A stretch of 64,000 nt of DNA, taken from positions 691,932 to 755,931 of the forward strand of contig CP046179.1 of NCBI GenBank assembly GCA_014075275.1, read 5' to 3'. The notes beneath the pieces were generated by a model. The model worked only from the letters and a program-made list of their open reading frames with translations, did no database searches and was not told the DNA's origin. A program made the translations under genes and the position numbers. This document shows, piece after piece, positions 27,539 to 36,706 of this stretch. Within the stretch, counting starts at the first letter, position 1; each line of letters begins with the position of its first letter. This DNA comes from Boseongicola sp. Its GTDB lineage: Bacteria; Pseudomonadota; Alphaproteobacteria; Rhodobacterales; Rhodobacteraceae.

Positions 27539-27618
27539 GGGCTTGTCTGGCGCGAAAATTGCGCGCCATCAAGCCGCACTCTATTGACCACCACGCCAAA
27601 CGCCGATTTCTTGCCCCA

Positions 27619-30414
27619 ATGACATTTGCCTCTCGTCTTTCTCGTTGCGCCATCCCGTTTGATGCGGATCGCGGGGCCGAGGCGTTGGCACATGTCGGCA
27701 CAACCGGCCCGTTGGCTGATCTGATCAAGGGGGCCGGAGGGTCTTCGCCCTATCTGGCTGAACTGATGGCGAAAGAGGCGGACTGGATCTCAGAGGCGCT
27801 GAAAGGTGATCCGGAAGCGGCACGCGACGATATCATGTCTGCCGTCCAGACCATGGAAGACGCGGCCTTGGCTCCGGGTCTTCGTCAGTCCAAGAGGCGG
27901 TTGGCGCTTTTGGCAGCCCTGGCCGATCTGGGCGGTGTTTGGTCGCTTGAAGATGTCACGGGGGCATTATCAGACTTTGCTGCCGCTGCGACCCATCGCG
28001 CATTAAAGGCGGGTATTGCAAACGAGCTTCGTCGCAACAAACTTCCGGGGCAGGGCGATGCGGATCTGGAAACCTGTGGCGGACTGTCGGTTCTGGCCAT
28101 GGGCAAGATGGGCGCGGGCGAGCTGAATTATTCTTCCGACATCGACCTGATCTGTCTTTACGACGAAACCCGGTTTGACCCTGACGATTACGGCGATGCG
28201 CGCGCCAGCTTTGTGCGCGCCGTGCGACGGATGACTCAGCTTTTGAGCGAACGCACAGCAGATGGCTATGTCTTTCGCACCGATCTGCGACTGCGCCCGG
28301 ATGCTTCGGTCACGCCCGTGGCAATTTCCATGGAGGCCGCCGAACGGTATTACGAGGCTTTCGGACGCACCTGGGAACGCGCGGCCTATATCAAAGCGCG
28401 CGCAGCGGCAGGGGACATTGCGGCGGGCGAGAAGTTTCTCAAAACCCTGACGCCGTTTGTTTGGCGGCGTCATCTGGACTATGCCGCCATACAGGACGCG
28501 CACGACATGCGCTTGCGTATCCGCGATCACAAAGGGCTGCATAAAGCACCAAGCCATCTGGGCCATGATCTGAAGTTGGGGCAGGGCGGCATTCGCGAAA
28601 TTGAGTTCTTTACTCAAACCCGGCAGATCATTTCAGGCGGACGCGACCCAGAACTGCGCGTCTCTGGCACGGTGGAAGGGCTTGAAATCCTCGCCGCAAA
28701 AGGCTGGGTGAACGTGGAGGATGCCCAAACTCTGACCGGCGACTACCGCGCGCTACGCGAGGCAGAACATCGCGTGCAGATGGTCGCAGACCAGCAAACC
28801 CACAAACTGCCAACCACCGAAGACGAGTTCACACGTCTGGCCAATCTCGCCGGAACCGATCCGGCCACCTACAAGGCCGATTTGTTAGAGCGTTTCGACC
28901 GTGTTCATCAACTGACCGAAGGCTTCTTCGCTCCCGACGCAGTTCCGGCATCACCAGTCACCGATCTTCCGGGACTTTCGCCCGAGATCACCGATCGCTG
29001 GATGGGCTACCCTGCTTTGCGCACCACTCGCGCCGTCAATATGTTCAACCGGATGCGCCCGGTTCTGATGGACCGATTGGCGAAAGCGGCCCGCCCGGAA
29101 GAGGCACTGGTTCATTTCGACGGTTTCCTCGCCGGATTGCCCGCCGGAGTTCAACTGTTCGCGCTGTTTGAGGCTAATCCCCAGCTTTTAGATCTGGTTG
29201 TTGATATCGTCGATTCCGCCCCGGCGCTTGGGCAGCATCTTGCCCGAAATTCCGGTGTATTCGATGCGGTCATCGGCGGCGAGTTTTTTTCTGAATGGCC
29301 GGGCGCAGATGGGCTGACAGGCAAGATCGGGCGGCGATTGAACGATGCCCCCGACTACGAAGCCCGCCTGAACCTGGCCCGCACATGGTCGCGCGAATGG
29401 CACTTCCGTATCGGCGTCCACCATCTGCGCGGGTTGATCGACGCCGAAACTGCCGGCCAGCAATATGCCGATTTGGCCGAAGCTGCGGTTGCAGCGCTTT
29501 GGCCCCATGTCGTGGATGAATTCGCGTCTAAACATGGCCAGCCACCCGGACAGGGGGCTTGTGTGCTGGGCATGGGGTCGCTTGGGGCACGACGGCTGAA
29601 TGCAGCATCCGATCTGGATCTGATCGTGATTTATGACGGCGCTGGGGTCGATGCTTCTGATGGACGCCGGCCACTGGCCACGCGCGCCTATTACGCGCGG
29701 CTGACCCAGGCATTGGTCACGGCGATTTCCGCACCAACTGGCGAAGGCCGACTTTATGAAGTCGACATGCGCCTGCGTCCGTCGGGCCGTCAGGGACCGG
29801 TCGCCACCGGACTCGAGTCGTTTCGCACCTATCAAACGAGCGAGGCCTGGACATGGGAGCATCTTGCATTGACCCGCGCCCGTGCCATTGCCGGAGAAAT
29901 GGAGTTGGGCCGCGAAATCGAAAGCTTTCGCCAAGAGCTGCTGGCAAAGCCCAGAGATCGCGCAAGCGTATTGAAAGACGTATCAGACATGCGCGCCCGA
30001 TTGGCCGAGGCGAAACCCGCTACCAATAGATTGGATGCAAAGGCCGGTGCGGGTCGTCTTCAGGACATCGAATTGTTCGGGCAAACCGGTTGTTTGTTGG
30101 CAGGTGCATCGGAACAGACATTAACGGCGCAACTTGATGTGGCATATGGGGCATTCAATCTGCCCCTTGCGCAAAGACAGGCTATGTCAGATGCCGCCAG
30201 ACTATATTGGCGGGTTCAATCTTCGGCACGGTTAATATCGGGAACCGGACCCGGTGAAGCCGATGTCGGGGCGGGTGCCTCTGCTTTCATGTTGCGCGAG
30301 ACGGGTTCCAGTTCTTTAGACGCACTTTTGCTCAGCGTCGTTCAAGCTGCGGAAACTGTCGCTGAAATCATTGACAATTTGGTCGACCAACCCACTTCTG
30401 GCGACGAGAAATGA
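27619..30414 (+). CDS. glnE: bifunctional glutamine synthetase adenylyltransferase/deadenylase
   Basis: The 931-residue protein has two nucleotidyltransferase domains. The N-terminal deadenylase domain has GELNYSSDIDLICLYDE near residue 170, and the C-terminal adenylylase domain has ARRLNAASDLDLIVIYDG near 660, each with its metal-binding DxD. RLRPDASVTPVA and RLRPSGRQGPVATGLESF are the paired conserved loops. It switches glutamine synthetase on and off in response to PII. ATG 27619 gives the usual family length; 58 extra upstream residues lie opposite ybaK and are not credible. Confidence 0.95.
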   Translation: MTFASRLSRCAIPFDADRGAEALAHVGTTGPLADLIKGAGGSSPYLAELMAKEADWISEALKGDPEAARDDIMSAVQTMEDAALAPGLRQSKRRLALLAALADLGGVWSLEDVTGALSDFAAAATHRALKAGIANELRRNKLPGQGDADLETCGGLSVLAMGKMGAGELNYSSDIDLICLYDETRFDPDDYGDARASFVRAVRRMTQLLSERTADGYVFRTDLRLRPDASVTPVAISMEAAERYYEAFGRTWERAAYIKARAAAGDIAAGEKFLKTLTPFVWRRHLDYAAIQDAHDMRLRIRDHKGLHKAPSHLGHDLKLGQGGIREIEFFTQTRQIISGGRDPELRVSGTVEGLEILAAKGWVNVEDAQTLTGDYRALREAEHRVQMVADQQTHKLPTTEDEFTRLANLAGTDPATYKADLLERFDRVHQLTEGFFAPDAVPASPVTDLPGLSPEITDRWMGYPALRTTRAVNMFNRMRPVLMDRLAKAARPEEALVHFDGFLAGLPAGVQLFALFEANPQLLDLVVDIVDSAPALGQHLARNSGVFDAVIGGEFFSEWPGADGLTGKIGRRLNDAPDYEARLNLARTWSREWHFRIGVHHLRGLIDAETAGQQYADLAEAAVAALWPHVVDEFASKHGQPPGQGACVLGMGSLGARRLNAASDLDLIVIYDGAGVDASDGRRPLATRAYYARLTQALVTAISAPTGEGRLYEVDMRLRPSGRQGPVATGLESFRTYQTSEAWTWEHLALTRARAIAGEMELGREIESFRQELLAKPRDRASVLKDVSDMRARLAEAKPATNRLDAKAGAGRLQDIELFGQTGCLLAGASEQTLTAQLDVAYGAFNLPLAQRQAMSDAARLYWRVQSSARLISGTGPGEADVGAGASAFMLRETGSSSLDALLLSVVQAAETVAEIIDNLVDQPTSGDEK

Positions 30415-30443
30415 AGAACGTCTGCTGAAAAAGGAAGTGGTGG

Positions 30444-30722
30444 ATGCCAAGACGCGACGATGAAGCCGACCCACGCGGTCTGATCCACGAAAGTTATCAG
30501 ATCGATGGTATTGACGAAGGCCAGTGCCGTTCGATCTTTTTGGACTGGGCCATCGGGGTGCCGGTGGATCAGGACAGCCGCGCTTATGTCGAAAAGCTGC
30601 TGACCAAGTTCGGCCCAGATTTTCCAGATCATCCAATGACGATTGTTTTGAAGGCCGCGTTGGACGCCCCGGCAAAATCTGGACGTCGTGGCGGTGCATC
30701 AGCTCGCAGGTCGCAGGACTGA
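30444..30722 (+). CDS. conserved hypothetical protein downstream of glnE
   Basis: A 92-residue, soluble, charged protein (DEADPRGLIHESYQIDGID, SIFLDWAIGVPVDQDSRAYVEKLL, FPDHPMTIVLKAALDAP). It starts 30 bases after glnE with a GGAAGTGG ribosome-binding region and ends just before the convergent eda gene. I recall similar small ORFs in the same place in relatives but know no function. Confidence 0.75.
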   Translation: MPRRDDEADPRGLIHESYQIDGIDEGQCRSIFLDWAIGVPVDQDSRAYVEKLLTKFGPDFPDHPMTIVLKAALDAPAKSGRRGGASARRSQD

Positions 30723-30747
30723 GCTCCGCTAACCTGGTTCAGGCTGG

Positions 30748-31389
30748 CTATTGCCCCAGCTTGGCGGCCTCACGCGCAAGTCGCTCCACTTTGCCCCATT
30801 CGCGACGGGCAACCGCCTCTTTCGGAGCAACCCACGAACCGCCGACGCAGATCGTGTTGGACAGCGCCAGATAATCTGGTGCGTTTGCAAGGTTGACCCC
30901 GCCTGTAGGGCAGAATGAGACCTGAGGAATGGGCGCGCCTATGGCTTTCAACGCCGGAATGCCGCCCGAGGCTTCGGCAGGAAAGAACTTCTGAACTGAA
31001 AACCCACGCTCCAAAAGCCGCAGCGCTTCGGTCGCCGTGGCGGCCCCTGGCAAAAGTGGCAGTTCAGCGTCCAGGGCCGCATCAATTAATCTGTCCGTGG
31101 TGCCCGGCGTCACACCGAACAACGCGCCAGCCTCTTTGGCGGCCACAACATCCGCTGGTGTCAGCAATGTTCCAGCCCCGACCACACCACCTTCAACGCC
31201 CGACATCTCACGAATGGCATCCAAAGCCGCTGGTGTGCGCAGGGTCACTTCCAGCGCTGGCAATCCACCCGCAACCAATGCCTCGGCCAAGTCCGCGGCC
31301 CAACTTGCGTCATCCAGGACAAGCACTGGCACGACAGGGGCCAGCCTGCAAATCTCACCGGCTTGTTGGCTTAGGTCTTCGACTGTCAT
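30748..31389 (-). CDS. eda: KDPG/KHG aldolase
   Basis: A 213-residue class I aldolase splitting 2-keto-3-deoxy-6-phosphogluconate to pyruvate and glyceraldehyde 3-phosphate. The catalytic residues are in LEVTLRTPAAL (Glu), GAGTLLTPADV and VQKFFPAEASGG (Schiff-base Lys), with FCPTGGVNLANAPDYL at the phosphate site. It follows edd by 70 bases, so the Entner-Doudoroff pair probably forms one operon. Confidence 0.95.
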   Translation of the reverse strand: MTVEDLSQQAGEICRLAPVVPVLVLDDASWAADLAEALVAGGLPALEVTLRTPAALDAIREMSGVEGGVVGAGTLLTPADVVAAKEAGALFGVTPGTTDRLIDAALDAELPLLPGAATATEALRLLERGFSVQKFFPAEASGGIPALKAIGAPIPQVSFCPTGGVNLANAPDYLALSNTICVGGSWVAPKEAVARREWGKVERLAREAAKLGQ

Positions 31390-31459
31390 TGTTTTGGCCT
31401 TATTTGGTGATGTGGCTTTGGGCCGAGGCCCTTGGCATGTCTCTTAATCAAGTTCTGGT

Positions 31460-33265
31460 TCAGACAACAGTGCCCGCGCCGTTGGTCGATAGCCCGCAAT
31501 TGGCGCGGAACGCGGCAAACAACTCGCGCCCCATGCCCTCGGCATTGGCAGAAAGGTCCAGATCGACCGGCGTGCGATTGGTGAAATCGTCCTCAAGACA
31601 ATCAAGGACACCTGTTGTTGCATCCACCCGAACCAGGTCACCATCGCGCAGCCGCGCAATCGGGCCGCCGTCCGCAGCCTCGGGTGACAGGTGAATGGCC
31701 GCAGGCACCTTGCCGCTGGCCCCCGACATGCGTCCATCGGTGACCAATGCCACTTTCAGGCCGCGCGACAGCAACACCGACAAGATTGGCGTCAGCGAAT
31801 GCAGTTCGGGCATGCCATTGGCTTTTGGCCCCTGAAACCGCACGACAACGACAGTGTCTGCGGTGAATTCCCCGGCCTTGAAAGCCACTTTTACGGCTTC
31901 CTGATCTTCGAACACCCGCACCGGGGCTTCGACAACCTGACGTTCTGGCGCGACAGCGGAAACTTTCATCACCGAGCGGCCAAGATTGCCCTTCAATTCG
32001 CGCAAACCGCCAGTGGCCTGAAACGCGTCGCGGGCAGGGCGCAGGATTTTGTCGTTCAAGGTTTCGCGCGGCCCATCCCTCCAGACGATTGATCCGTCCT
32101 TCAGCGTTGGTTCCTGCGCATAATGCCCAAGCCCGTCACCGGCCACCGTGCTGGTATCAGGATGCACCAGACCATCGTCCAATAGCTGCCCGATCAAATA
32201 GGCCAACCCACCAGCGGCATGGAAATGGTTCACGTCTGCCAATCCGTTTGGGTAAACCTTTGCCATCAGCGGCGTCACCGCCGACAGATCGTTGAAATCC
32301 TCGATATCCAGAATGACACCTGCGGCGCGGGCCATGGCCGGCAGGTGCAGCACAAGATTGGTTGAGCCCCCTGTGGCCATCAACCCGACCATGCCGTTCA
32401 CAAAAGCCCGTTCATCCAAGATCTCGGCCACCGGGCGATAGTCATTGCCTTCCGCCGTGATCGCCGCCGCCCGCCGCGTCGCCTCGACAGTCAAGGCATC
32501 ACGCATCGGCGTGCCCGGATTGACGAATGATGACCCTGGCAAATGCAGCCCCATGAATTCCATCAGCATCTGGTTTGAATTCGCCGTGCCGTAAAATGTG
32601 CAGGTGCCCGGCCCGTGATACGAGGCCATCTCGGCCTCCATCAATTTGTCTCGCCCAACTTCCCCAGCCGCAAATTGTTGACGCACTTTGGCTTTTTCGT
32701 CATTTGGCAGGCCGCTGACCATCGGACCGGCAGGCACGAAAATGCCCGGAATATGCCCGAACGTGGCAGCGCCAATGACCAGACCGGGAACAATCTTGTC
32801 GCAAACGCCAAGATACATCGCCGCATCGAATGTGTTGTGCGACAGCGAAACGCCTGTCGCCAGCGCGATTACATCGCGGGAAAACAGGCTCAATTCCATG
32901 CCGGGCTGGCCCTGGGTAACGCCGTCACACATCGCTGGGACACCACCAGCCACCTGTGCGGTCGCTCCGGCCTCGCGGGCGGCAACCTTGATCTGATCCG
33001 GGTAGTCCTTGAACGGCTGATGGGCACTCAGCATATCGTTATAGGCTGTGATGATCCCGATATTGGGTGCTTTTTCAGCAATCAACGCTGCCTTGTCATC
33101 ACCCATTGCGGCATAGGCGTGGGCCTGATTGCCGCACGCCAGATGCCCGCGTTTCACGCCAGCGTCCTGAGCGCGCGCAATCTTAGCCATATATGCGCTG
33201 CGTGCGGTGCGCGACCTCTCGACGATACGGTCTGTGACTTTTGCAACGGTGTCATTCAGGGGCAT
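31460..33265 (-). CDS. edd: 6-phosphogluconate dehydratase
   Basis: A 601-residue IlvD/Edd family iron-sulfur dehydratase. The cluster cysteines lie in [28 protein letters not shown] and [24 protein letters not shown], and [20 protein letters not shown] and [19 protein letters not shown] are classic. It makes KDPG for eda. The ATG at 33265 has GGAG at a normal distance. LacI-type palindromes upstream (33293-33401) suggest substrate-controlled transcription. Confidence 0.96.
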   Translation of the reverse strand: MPLNDTVAKVTDRIVERSRTARSAYMAKIARAQDAGVKRGHLACGNQAHAYAAMGDDKAALIAEKAPNIGIITAYNDMLSAHQPFKDYPDQIKVAAREAGATAQVAGGVPAMCDGVTQGQPGMELSLFSRDVIALATGVSLSHNTFDAAMYLGVCDKIVPGLVIGAATFGHIPGIFVPAGPMVSGLPNDEKAKVRQQFAAGEVGRDKLMEAEMASYHGPGTCTFYGTANSNQMLMEFMGLHLPGSSFVNPGTPMRDALTVEATRRAAAITAEGNDYRPVAEILDERAFVNGMVGLMATGGSTNLVLHLPAMARAAGVILDIEDFNDLSAVTPLMAKVYPNGLADVNHFHAAGGLAYLIGQLLDDGLVHPDTSTVAGDGLGHYAQEPTLKDGSIVWRDGPRETLNDKILRPARDAFQATGGLRELKGNLGRSVMKVSAVAPERQVVEAPVRVFEDQEAVKVAFKAGEFTADTVVVVRFQGPKANGMPELHSLTPILSVLLSRGLKVALVTDGRMSGASGKVPAAIHLSPEAADGGPIARLRDGDLVRVDATTGVLDCLEDDFTNRTPVDLDLSANAEGMGRELFAAFRANCGLSTNGAGTVV

Positions 33266-33292
33266 TGGGCTGCTCCGATCTGGATTTGTCGG

Positions 33293-33401
33293 TTCGCTAT
33301 CACAAAATGATAGCGCTAACAATCCCCAAATTGCTGCGCTGCAACGCAGAATGCTGCGAGTGCATAGCGGCCATGCAAAAGGATCTGTTTTAGCGCTATC
33401 A
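33293..33401. promoter_or_regulatory. LacI-type palindromes between edd and a small ORF
   Basis: TGATAGCGCTAACA (33308-33321) and TTTTAGCGCTATCA (33388-33401) are the same near-palindrome in opposite orientation, matching at 13 of 14 bases, with centres 80 bases apart. A further half site TTCGCTATCA lies at 33293-33302 and forms an inverted repeat with the first box. The AGCGCT core is typical of GntR/LacI-family operators for gluconate and sugar genes, so a looping repressor is plausible. The regulator is not in the window. Confidence 0.65.
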
Positions 33402-33450
33402 GAACCTGCCTATGTGCCGGCTATCGAAACAAATCCTCCAAGGAACCGAT

Positions 33451-33564
33451 ATGAAATCCTCGTCCAAAGATCACTCCGTTGACCTGTTGGCTATTGAAGC
33501 CCGTGCACGTCAGCTTCGCGCCAATTGGATCCGCGACCTGTTTGCAGGCAAGAAAGCCCGCTAA
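33451..33564 (+). CDS. small protein, 37 residues
   Basis: ATG at 33451 with AAGGA six bases upstream opens a 37-residue ORF ending at 33564. The product MKSSSKDHSVDLLAIEARA continues as an amphipathic helix (RQLRANWIRDLFAG) with a basic end. I recall short proteins with an IEARAR-LRA pattern in other Rhodobacteraceae but know no function. It is divergent from edd and shares its palindrome-bearing control region, with the second palindrome 50 bases ahead of its start. Confidence 0.6.
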   Translation: MKSSSKDHSVDLLAIEARARQLRANWIRDLFAGKKAR

Positions 33565-33603
33565 CGGACTTTCCGTTTTCCATTGATCGGGGTAGAGGGC
33601 GGC

Positions 33604-34767
33604 ATGACAGATGCACGCCCCGCCATACGATTAAAGCCAAAAACCGATCCACGCCGTCTTCGGCGTGGTTTTCCATGGGCCTACGACAACGAAGTGGTCA
33701 CCGACCGGCGAACGAAGTCGCTCGCGCCCGGCAGTATCGCACGACTGGAAGATGCCGACCGCAAACCAATAGCGACAGTTGCAGTTAATCCGAACTCCAA
33801 GATCTTCGCGCGGTTGCTGGATCGCGACCCCGACGCAGTGATTGATAGGGCTTGGATCGCCGCGCGGTTATCGCGCGCCTTGCAGTCAAGAAAAGCTATC
33901 TATTCCAGCGACTTCTATCGCCTAATTCACGCCGAAGCAGATGGTTTTCCCGGTGTCATCATCGATCGATTTGGCGATGTGGCCGTTGTTCAACCCAATG
34001 CCGCCTGGGCGGATACCCGGCTGAACGAACTGACAGAAGCGCTTATCGAAGTGACAGGCGTTTCCACCGTGGTCAAAAGTGCATCTGGCCGCGCGCGCAG
34101 TCTTGAAGGGCTGGATGATCAGTCAGCCGTTCTCAGCGGGTCTGTTGACGGCCCATTGCCCGTGCCCATGAACGGCGCAATCTATATGGCCGACCTGATG
34201 GGCGGGCAGAAAACTGGCCTGTTTTATGACCAACGCCCCAATCAAGCCTTCGTCGCCAAATTGGCCGAAGGAACCGAGGTGCTTGACGTGTTTTCTCATG
34301 TCGGCGGCTTTGCTTTGGCGGCGCTGGCTGGCAGAGCGACTAAGGCAACGGCGGTTGATGGCTCTGAGGCTGCATTAACACTGGCGCGCTCCGGTGCCGA
34401 GGCCATGGGCGTTTCTGACCAATTTGAGACACTGAGATCAGACGCTTTCGATGCCCTGCAGGGCTTTGCGGACGAGGGGCGCACATTCGGTACCGTCATT
34501 TGTGATCCGCCCGCCTTCGCGCCGCACCGACAGGCGTTGGAAGCGGGCCTGCGCGCATATGAAAAGGTCGCGCGACTGGCCACACCTTTGGTTGCACCGG
34601 GTGGCACACTAACGCTGTGTTCATGCAGTCATGCCGCCGATCTCGGTCAGTTCCGCACAGCATGCATTCGTGGCATCGGGCGCGGCGCACGGCGCAAATT
34701 CTGCGCACCGGCTTCGCCGGGCCTGACCATCCGCAGCACCCACATCTGGCCGAAAGCGGTTACCTGA
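33604..34767 (+). CDS. RlmI-like class I rRNA methyltransferase with frameshifted C-terminus
   Basis: A PUA-domain plus SAM-methyltransferase protein of the RlmI/RlmK type (23S rRNA m5C). RRGFPWAYDNEV opens the PUA domain, FYDQRPNQ and VLDVFSHVGGFALAALAG form the SAM site, and VICDPPAFAP is the catalytic NPPY-like motif. After ACIRGIG (about 34680) the frame is lost and reads 29 unrelated residues to 34767. In the -1 frame the expected end continues (AQILRTGFAGPDHPQHPHLAESGYLK) to a TGA at 34794-34796 that overlaps the next gene as ATGA. A single G missing from the run at 34678-34680 explains everything: real mutation or base-calling error. Confidence 0.85.
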   Translation: MTDARPAIRLKPKTDPRRLRRGFPWAYDNEVVTDRRTKSLAPGSIARLEDADRKPIATVAVNPNSKIFARLLDRDPDAVIDRAWIAARLSRALQSRKAIYSSDFYRLIHAEADGFPGVIIDRFGDVAVVQPNAAWADTRLNELTEALIEVTGVSTVVKSASGRARSLEGLDDQSAVLSGSVDGPLPVPMNGAIYMADLMGGQKTGLFYDQRPNQAFVAKLAEGTEVLDVFSHVGGFALAALAGRATKATAVDGSEAALTLARSGAEAMGVSDQFETLRSDAFDALQGFADEGRTFGTVICDPPAFAPHRQALEAGLRAYEKVARLATPLVAPGGTLTLCSCSHAADLGQFRTACIRGIGRGARRKFCAPASPGLTIRSTHIWPKAVT

Positions 34768-34792
34768 AAACAATCACCTTCCGCATGCTGCC

Positions 34793-35338
34793 ATGAAGGT
34801 GCTGATCGACGCTTGCGCTTTGTTCCCGACAGTCCTGCGCGAAATAGTGATTGGGGCCGCCGGGCAGGGCGCTTTCACGCCCGTTTGGTCCGCGCGGATA
34901 CTAGAGGAATGGCGGCACGCGGCAGGCAAGAAAAGCCCACAGGATCAAGCAATCGCCGAGGTTGAAATCGCCACTCTGCGCCACGCATTCCCCGATGCCG
35001 AAGTGCCCGAGAGCCGCGAAACCCAACTGCGCCTGTCATTGCCTGACCTGGACGACATTCATGTTCTCACGGCGGCCATCGACGGCGGTGCGGGCGAACT
35101 TCTGACGCTCAACGTCAAAGACTTCCCAACCCGGACACTTGCCCGCGAAGCGGTTCTGCTGCGCCAGCCTGATGAATTCTTGTTGGAGATATTTCACAAT
35201 GATCCCAAAGTGATGCAGGAAATTGTTGGGAATGTTCTGCAAAAAGCTGCGCACCATGGGATCAAAGTCTCCAACCCGCGTGCGGTGCTGAAACGCGCGC
35301 GTTTGCCGCGTCTTGGCAAGGCGCTTTACGCGTCCTGA
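34793..35338 (+). CDS. PIN domain protein (RSP_2947 type)
   Basis: A 181-residue putative nuclease. The N-terminal MKVLIDACALFPTVLRE with Asp7 and the later DLDDIHVLTAAIDGGAGELLTLNVKDFP (DD and ND acidic pairs) are PIN-domain active-site features. A basic helical C-terminus follows (NPRAVLKRARLPRLGKAL). No antitoxin gene is adjacent, so I do not call it a toxin. Its ATG overlaps the repaired stop of the methyltransferase gene, implying co-translation. Confidence 0.82.
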   Translation: MKVLIDACALFPTVLREIVIGAAGQGAFTPVWSARILEEWRHAAGKKSPQDQAIAEVEIATLRHAFPDAEVPESRETQLRLSLPDLDDIHVLTAAIDGGAGELLTLNVKDFPTRTLAREAVLLRQPDEFLLEIFHNDPKVMQEIVGNVLQKAAHHGIKVSNPRAVLKRARLPRLGKALYAS

Positions 35339-36024
35339 CCTGACTGCGACCACTTCACTTCCAGCTTTTCAATCGCCGCGATCCGGTCCTTGGTTTTCGG
35401 ATGGCTCAAGATCCAGGCCGGTGTGGCCGCGCCGCGCGCTCCGGTCAATGTTTCCAACTTGGTAAACAGCGATTTCTGCGGCGCAGTCCCAATACCTGAT
35501 TTCACCAGCAATGCCGAGGCATAGGCATCCGCCTCGTATTCGTCCGACCGGCTAAGCCGTGCTGCCAGCAAAGTCGCCATGAAATTCGCGATCATTACCC
35601 CGATCCCCGGCAGGAATCGCGACAGAACCATGGCCAAAGCGGTGCGCAGCGCATTTTGTCCTGAGAAATCGATCATCCGGCGGCGGGAATGGCCCAAGGC
35701 AACATGCCCCAATTCATGGGCGATGACGCTTGCCATTTCGTCCGCCGAGACCTCGCCACTGCGATACTTCTGGTAAAACCCGCGGGTGATGAAAATCCGC
35801 CCATCCGGCGCGGCCAATCCGTTGACCGGGTCAATCTCATAAAGATGCACGCGAATGCGGGGCAAATCCAACGACGCCGCCATACGGTCGGTCAGCACTT
35901 TCAGCATGGGGTCAGCCAGTTCGCTTGACTTGGCATCCAATTCGCGGCCCGTCCGCCAGACGGAAAAGCGATACATCACCAAACCATAAAGAATGGCCAG
36001 AAGTATGGGGGTGAACTTGATCAT
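35326..36024 (-). CDS. M48 family metalloprotease
   Basis: A 232-residue membrane-anchored zinc protease with an N-terminal hydrophobic segment (FTPILLAILYGLVMY), the HELGH motif at residues 103-107, and a downstream SDEYEADAYA supplying the third zinc ligand. A further hydrophobic stretch lies between. It resembles HtpX/YggG-like quality-control proteases but is shorter. It ends inside the 3' end of the convergent PIN gene, a 13-base overlap. Confidence 0.87.
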   Translation of the reverse strand: MIKFTPILLAILYGLVMYRFSVWRTGRELDAKSSELADPMLKVLTDRMAASLDLPRIRVHLYEIDPVNGLAAPDGRIFITRGFYQKYRSGEVSADEMASVIAHELGHVALGHSRRRMIDFSGQNALRTALAMVLSRFLPGIGVMIANFMATLLAARLSRSDEYEADAYASALLVKSGIGTAPQKSLFTKLETLTGARGAATPAWILSHPKTKDRIAAIEKLEVKWSQSGQDA

Positions 36025-36039
36025 ACCCCCTATATGGGG

Positions 36040-36618
36040 TCAGGCAGCGGCCCCGGCAATGTCAGCGATGGATTGGCCGTTTGGGACCAATATCTTTTCC
36101 ATCTCATGGCCGGTAATTTGGCGTCCTTCAGACAGGGCGATGATGGTTGGTCCCGTGATTTTATATCCGCAGGCGCTGTATAGTCCGGCACCCATAATTG
36201 TCGCTGACATCGCCAGCTTGCGCACACCTTCGGCCATGGCCCTTTCTTCGATCAGTTCCATCATCTTTCGGCCCAAACCACGCCGCGCCATATCCGGCGA
36301 GACATACATGGCGCGCACAACACCTTCGTCGCTGCGGTATTCTTCGGCATGACCTTCAATGCCATGGGCATAGCCCGGCGTTTCCTGCGACCAGCCTCCA
36401 CTGGCGATAATATCTCCGTCTTCGTCTTCGAAAACGTAGTATCTGCCTTCTGCGAGCAATTCCGGTGTGACCCTTTTCATTTCGCCGATGAACAGTTTCA
36501 GAATTTCTTCGGTGTAGTTGCCGTCGTTCAGTCCAAGAAAGGCACGATACTCAAGGTCCAGCAAACGATCCATATCTGCGAGCCGAGCTTCTCTGATTGT
36601 GAAAATTGTATCTTGCAT
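36040..36618 (-). CDS. GNAT family N-acetyltransferase
   Basis: A 192-residue GNAT protein. The acetyl-CoA motif A reads MYVSPDMARRGLGRKMMELIEERA, with the preceding beta strand AYVFED. Substrate unknown. It lies 88 bases divergent from a LysR-type regulator gene, the usual arrangement for a regulator and its target. Confidence 0.84.
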   Translation of the reverse strand: MQDTIFTIREARLADMDRLLDLEYRAFLGLNDGNYTEEILKLFIGEMKRVTPELLAEGRYYVFEDEDGDIIASGGWSQETPGYAHGIEGHAEEYRSDEGVVRAMYVSPDMARRGLGRKMMELIEERAMAEGVRKLAMSATIMGAGLYSACGYKITGPTIIALSEGRQITGHEMEKILVPNGQSIADIAGAAA

Positions 36619-36706
36619 GATGCTTTCCTTTGTCTGCGATTAGATTAGCTCGGTCAAATGGCATTACACAAACGAATTGATCTTATAGTCGATATTAGAG
36701 ATATTA

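Noticed and set aside
34670-34700. Programmed ribosomal frameshift in the RlmI-like gene
   Set aside because: No X-XXY-YYZ heptamer or downstream stimulatory stem is evident; a simple one-base loss in a G run explains it.
34793-35338. PIN protein as a toxin of a toxin-antitoxin pair
   Set aside because: No small antitoxin-like gene adjoins it; it is coupled to a methyltransferase gene and belongs to a larger stand-alone PIN type.
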